Source: Actinomycetota bacterium (GTDB lineage Bacteria; Actinomycetota; Actinomycetes; Mycobacteriales; Mycobacteriaceae). From it: DNA of 19,483 bases. The stretch is taken from NCBI GenBank assembly GCA_005787665.1, contig SYAB01000053.1, positions 1-19,483 on the forward strand, in the 5' to 3' direction. Position 1 is the stretch's first letter. Every line of letters starts with the position of its first letter. Of this stretch, positions 15,894-19,483 are shown in pieces. The position numbers and the translations under genes were made by a program. Below the pieces are notes generated by a model. It did no database searches. It was not told the DNA's origin and saw only the letters and a program-made list of their open reading frames with translations.

Positions 15894-17867
15894 TTGGGAT
15901 TAGCTAAGCCGACGGGTGAGTACGTGGGTTCAATGCTTGACGCAGACGGATGGCCGGATGTCGACGAGGACCTCTTTCGGGACCGGGCTGAGGAACTTGC
16001 CGGGGTGCTCCGGCAGATCAACGATGTCGCGGAAAGCTGTCTGCGCCAGCGCAGCGAGATCTTCGACGAAGGAATTTGGTCGGGCGGGGCTGCCAAGGCC
16101 GCCAACGCCGAGTTCCAGACCCGCATCGACGGTTTGACGGCGCTGCAGAACGGTCTATCCGCCGTCATTAACTGGCACAACTACATCGTTGCCTCGATCG
16201 TGCAGGCGAAGGCGGACGTCACCGACAACGTGGACAACGCGTGCCAGCAGATCAACTCCCTGGCCGACGATTCCAGCCTGAAGGCCTCTGAGCGCGAAAA
16301 TGCGACCCACGAGGTGGTCATCGCCGCGCATGCGGCAAACGTCAGCGTGGTCCAGGGCGCGGCCGAACTGATTCTGGCCAGCAAGTCGATGAGACCGCCG
16401 AGCATCGCCTTCGCGGATCCGGGCGACCCGAACATTCCGCAGCCGGTCACACCGCCGGACAAACCCGACAACCCGGGCGATGACGACGACCATAAGCGCC
16501 ACCCGCCCAAGCCGGTGATCCCGCCGGTCTCGCCGATCGCCCCCGCGCCTTTCACCCCGGTCTCACCGGTGACTCCGTCGGAGCCGCCGGTCGCACCGGA
16601 CGAACCGATTGACGGTCCGGGTGGCGAGCAGCCCAACCCGTCGGCGCCAGTCGTCCCAAAGGACCCCAAGCCCGAGCCCAAACCTGATGGCGCGCCCGTC
16701 GAACCGCATCGTCCCGCTGCGCCGCTGAGACCGGCGGCCTCCGCGCCTTCGACTGTCCTGGGCGTCATTCCAGCGGCACTGTCGATGCCGTCGCCGGCGG
16801 CGCAACCCCGAGTGGAGGACAAACCAGCACCTGGTGCCCCCGCTATGCCTGGCGGACCGATGGCACCCGCGGCAGTCGGCGGTGGCGGCCGGTCGGCAGC
16901 CGGGTCGGGTCGTGCGCCCGCACACGAGACCGCCGGTGACAAGACGTCAACCCCTGCGGCGGCTAGGCGGCCGGCGCCGAGGCCGGTGGGCGCCACGTTC
17001 GAGGAGCCTCTTGCTCCTGGCGATCAACACGACATGGCGATGATGGCCCCGATTCCGGTGTCAGCGGCCCGCGCCGAGCGCGACGCGATTGCCGATGCGG
17101 CCACCCCAGACGCGGCACGGAGGCAAGCAGATCCGCTGAAGTTGGCTCGTCGTATCGCCGCCGCGCTCAATGCGCCCGGGGGCGGAGGGCAGGGCGATAT
17201 GGGTTTTTTCTGGCTGACCGCGGTGACCACCGACGGGGTCATCCTGGTGGCTAACAGCTACGGGCTGGCCTACATACCCAACGGTGTCGAGCTGCCCGAT
17301 CAGGTGGTGATGGCCAGCGCCGATGGGGCGATCCCCGCGGCGGAGCGGGCGCGTTGGGCTACCTATCCGGTGCTGGCCGTTCAGGGCTGGGCGACTCACC
17401 ACGAGAAGAAGCTGCGCGCGGTCATCGCGACAGCTGATCAAATGGTGGGCTCCGATCCCGGTACCACCACGGTGCTGCTGGAGCCGGAGGACATTCCGGA
17501 AAAGGGGGACATGACCGGTCGGAGCCGGCTGGAGGTGGTGGATTCCGAAGGGGCGCAGCGTTTGGCGGCCACCCCGGATCCCGCGTTGGCCGCGCTGCTA
17601 CCACCGGCAGCGTTGGCTACCGGGACGGCGCCCAGACCCAGTCGGCTGTGGCTGGAAGTCATGAAGCCACTCGCGATGAACGCGGCGAGTCGGCAGAATG
17701 AACACCTCAAGGCATTACGGGCCTACGCGGACGCCGCTCAAGAGACCTGCCTGACACGGGCGCGAGAGGCCGGTGCACCGGTTCTCGCCCGCCCCGCGAT
17801 CGCCGACTGGTTGTACTGGAAACATCTTGCCGGGCTGCTTGACTCCGCGGCGACTCCCGGGAAATAA
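15894..17867 (+). CDS. espK: ESX-1 secretion-associated protein EspK
   Basis: A 657-residue protein with three parts. The N-terminal helical domain (about 1-168) starts MGLAKPTGEYVGSMLDADGW and has WSGG at 62-65, a WXG/PPE-like bundle. A Pro-rich, low-complexity linker (about 170-375) with many VTP/PVSP units follows. The C-terminal domain (about 385-650) carries DPLKLARRIAAALNA, GFFWLTAVTTDG (437-448), IPEKGDMTGRSRLEVVD and ADWLYWKHLAGLLD. Both end domains match M. tuberculosis EspK (Rv3879c, 729 residues) closely. EspK is reported to link substrate EspB to the ESX-1 ATPase. The TTG start at 15894 is supported by GGAG nearby and by the conserved N-terminus. It is downstream of the espE/espC-like pair after a 78-base gap and ends one base from the convergent espC-type gene. 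Confidence 0.95.
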   Translation: MGLAKPTGEYVGSMLDADGWPDVDEDLFRDRAEELAGVLRQINDVAESCLRQRSEIFDEGIWSGGAAKAANAEFQTRIDGLTALQNGLSAVINWHNYIVASIVQAKADVTDNVDNACQQINSLADDSSLKASERENATHEVVIAAHAANVSVVQGAAELILASKSMRPPSIAFADPGDPNIPQPVTPPDKPDNPGDDDDHKRHPPKPVIPPVSPIAPAPFTPVSPVTPSEPPVAPDEPIDGPGGEQPNPSAPVVPKDPKPEPKPDGAPVEPHRPAAPLRPAASAPSTVLGVIPAALSMPSPAAQPRVEDKPAPGAPAMPGGPMAPAAVGGGGRSAAGSGRAPAHETAGDKTSTPAAARRPAPRPVGATFEEPLAPGDQHDMAMMAPIPVSAARAERDAIADAATPDAARRQADPLKLARRIAAALNAPGGGGQGDMGFFWLTAVTTDGVILVANSYGLAYIPNGVELPDQVVMASADGAIPAAERARWATYPVLAVQGWATHHEKKLRAVIATADQMVGSDPGTTTVLLEPEDIPEKGDMTGRSRLEVVDSEGAQRLAATPDPALAALLPPAALATGTAPRPSRLWLEVMKPLAMNAASRQNEHLKALRAYADAAQETCLTRAREAGAPVLARPAIADWLYWKHLAGLLDSAATPGK

Positions 17868-17868
17868 G

Positions 17869-18180
17869 TCAGTCCGGGATCCGGTTGTCAAAGTCCCGGC
17901 CCTGTTGCTGGTCCACGTTGACGTAGATGGTGGCGCCGTTCTCCAGCCGGTCGGCAATGCTGTCGGAGAGTTTTTCCATGGCGTCGCCCGCCGCGCGCCG
18001 CGCGTCAGCGGCATTACTGAACGCGATGTTGCCCAAGAAGACGCTGGGGCCGTGGGTCAGCCAGAGCGACCTTGTGACCCCGTCGGTCAGCGCTGCGGCT
18101 CTTGCCGTATCAGTGGCGGCTTGGCGCTGCGTTCGGGCCAGCCCGCGGATGTAGTCCGGGTCGGCTGTCAGGTCTTTCAT
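17869..18180 (-). CDS. Second EspC/EspF-type ESX-1 secretion target
   Basis: A 103-residue EspC-family protein. It has SLWLTHG at 38-44 and the secretion signal YVNVD at 86-90, at exactly the positions found in the plus-strand paralogue, and ends RDFDNRIPD where the other ends EDLDPRIG. By my count about 36 of 102 positions are identical without gaps. The start is ATG 18180 with GAGGA about five bases upstream. It is downstream of the minus-strand EspA/EspE-type gene (71-base gap), so the two probably form an operon in the usual espA-then-espC order. Its stop is one base from that of espK. Probably secreted together with the upstream partner; not essential to assume it uses the same substrates. 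Confidence 0.87.
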   Translation of the reverse strand: MKDLTADPDYIRGLARTQRQAATDTARAAALTDGVTRSLWLTHGPSVFLGNIAFSNAADARRAAGDAMEKLSDSIADRLENGATIYVNVDQQQGRDFDNRIPD

Positions 18181-18251
18181 GAGTATCCTCTGCGACGGTG
18201 GGCGTTCTTCCGGTGGGTGCCGTGCGTGCGCGAGTGTGCTGGGTAGCTTAG

Positions 18252-19483
18252 CTAGGCAAGCCGCTCCTGTTGATCGGTGGCCGGAGCCGGCCCTCCGGCA
18301 TCGACCGGAGCGCGCCCGGTGCCGGTCTCCCCGCTGATCGCACCCCCCGGCGGGACCTCGTGGTCGGCTGCGTCTTTGTCCGTCCCCTGTGCCGCCCCGG
18401 CCAATACCGGCCCGGCGGGGGCGCGGCGGCCGGCCTGGACGGCCATGCTCGCGAACTGCTGCACCGATTGCATCCCCTGGGTGCTCGCCTGGGCCAGACC
18501 GGCTTCCAGTTGGGTGGCTATCCCGACCGTTTGTGCGATCTGGCCAAGCGTCGGCATGGCTGCGGCGGCGGGCGTCGGGGTCGGATCCGCGGCGGAGGTA
18601 GGGGCAGCAGAAACTGGGGCGCCCGTGGCGGCGGAAGGCGCAAGCGCGGGCGCGAACGCCGGTGCTGCGGCTGACTTGACAGGTGCCGCGGCCGAGGCCG
18701 GAGCAGGGGCCGGCGCCACGGGCGACACCGGATCCGGCGCCGACGACGACGCGGGCGCCGCTTTGGACACCACCTCACCGTACTTCTCGGCGATACCCTT
18801 CGCCGTCGACGCGTTCTCCGCGCCCTGCACCAACCCGGTGATACCCAACCCAGCCGCACTCACGAAGGCCGCGCCACCCACGCCCATCATGACCCGACCC
18901 AGGACCTGGTTCGTGGCACCCGTCGGATCGGCAGCGGCCGCGGCAACGATTCCGGCAGTGACCAAAATCCCGGCCTCCAGCGCCAGTTTCGTGCCCGCCA
19001 AACCCCGCCGAATCGTATCGGCCTGCCCGGCCTGAACCTTCACCAAATCCGCCATCTGCTGATCCAGAACGGCCATCTGGTCGGCAAGACCCTTCAACAC
19101 ACCATTGCGGGTGGAGTACATGTTGGCCGCGTCCCCCGACCACTGGCCAGCATCGGGATCCAAACCATCCAACGTGCGCTCAAGCGCCTTAAGCTTGCGC
19201 TCCCCCGCGCTGAACCCGCTGCCCTGATCGGGAGCCCCGAAACCCGCCATCGACTCGAAAACAGTGACCACCGACACCGCCGACCCCATCACCATCGCCC
19301 ACAACGCGACATACCCAGCCGTACCCTTCGCCGTCTGCCACAGCCCCAGCGAAGCCGCACCCACCGCCATCAACTCGCCGACCTGATCCAAAAAAGTATT
19401 CAGACTCCCACCGTCGTACGTGGCCCACTCAGCAGAGGTTTTCCCAACCTCGCCCACCGTCAACGCCAAATTCAAGCCATAAA
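18252..19483 (-). CDS. Second EspA/EspE-family protein (5' end outside window)
   Basis: At least 407 residues; the frame stays open to the window edge, and the TTG at 19475 has no visible binding site, so the true start is probably beyond. The protein has hydrophobic segments near the N-terminus (about 35-75 counted from 19475), WSG at 112-114 (DAGQWSGDAANMYSTRN), a long coiled helix, two further hydrophobic segments (about 165-181 and 195-215), and then an Ala/Pro-rich region. The end part MPTLGQIAQTVGIATQLEAG resembles the TVGQVTATMGQLQQLVAAGG part of M. tuberculosis EspE, and GRAPVDA (387-393) matches the EspA/EspE C-terminal motif. It is the upstream partner of the minus-strand EspC-type gene. 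Likely an ESX-1 surface or secreted factor; EspA or EspE cannot be chosen. Confidence 0.82.
   Translation of the reverse strand, partial: YGLNLALTVGEVGKTSAEWATYDGGSLNTFLDQVGELMAVGAASLGLWQTAKGTAGYVALWAMVMGSAVSVVTVFESMAGFGAPDQGSGFSAGERKLKALERTLDGLDPDAGQWSGDAANMYSTRNGVLKGLADQMAVLDQQMADLVKVQAGQADTIRRGLAGTKLALEAGILVTAGIVAAAAADPTGATNQVLGRVMMGVGGAAFVSAAGLGITGLVQGAENASTAKGIAEKYGEVVSKAAPASSSAPDPVSPVAPAPAPASAAAPVKSAAAPAFAPALAPSAATGAPVSAAPTSAADPTPTPAAAAMPTLGQIAQTVGIATQLEAGLAQASTQGMQSVQQFASMAVQAGRRAPAGPVLAGAAQGTDKDAADHEVPPGGAISGETGTGRAPVDAGGPAPATDQQERLA

Noticed and set aside
1..19483. CRISPR arrays, insertion sequences, integrases
   Set aside because: No spaced direct repeats, transposase or recombinase motifs were seen in any frame I examined.

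Overview
The window is high-GC DNA from a mycobacterium (Mycobacterium sensu lato). The evidence is a mycobacterial topA C-terminus, a neighbouring Rv3645-type membrane adenylate cyclase and holB, and close matches to ESX-1 proteins (MycP1, EccE1, EspL, EspK) that exist only in mycobacteria and near relatives. I cannot name the species from sequence alone.

Left part (1-4931), chromosomal backbone: the 3' part of topA (+), a small DUF202 membrane protein and a class III adenylate cyclase (both -, one operon), divergent holB (+), and a tRNA-Thr(CGT) followed by a hairpin. Middle part (about 4932-10603), variable region: a NarL/LuxR-type response regulator (+) tail to tail with a DesK/NarX-type sensor kinase (-). 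An Acg-family nitroreductase (-) follows, broken by one in-frame TAA. Then come a small unknown protein (+) and a large GT-C-like polytopic membrane protein (-).

Right part (10684-19483), ESX-1 type VII secretion genes: mycP1-eccE1 (+, overlapping ATGA), espL (-), an espA/espE-type gene with an espC/espF-type partner and espK (+), then a second espC-type and espA/espE-type pair (-). espK therefore sits between two convergent EspA/E-EspC cassettes. MycP and EccE are the membrane-complex protease and component. EspL and the EspA/EspC pairs are chaperone or substrate-type factors, and EspK is a substrate adaptor. The ATPases, EccB/D and EsxA/EsxB are not in the window. espB, which normally follows eccE1, is absent here.

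Points worth a second look: the single nonsense codon in the nitroreductase; the EccE1 C-terminal extension built on a 21-bp tandem repeat; loss or relocation of espB with inversion of espL; the mirrored Esp cassettes; an EspE-like gene with un-mycobacterial codons; and the placement of ESX-1 genes close to topA-holB. I did not find a wholly new system; the most unusual part is the rearranged ESX-1 accessory module.
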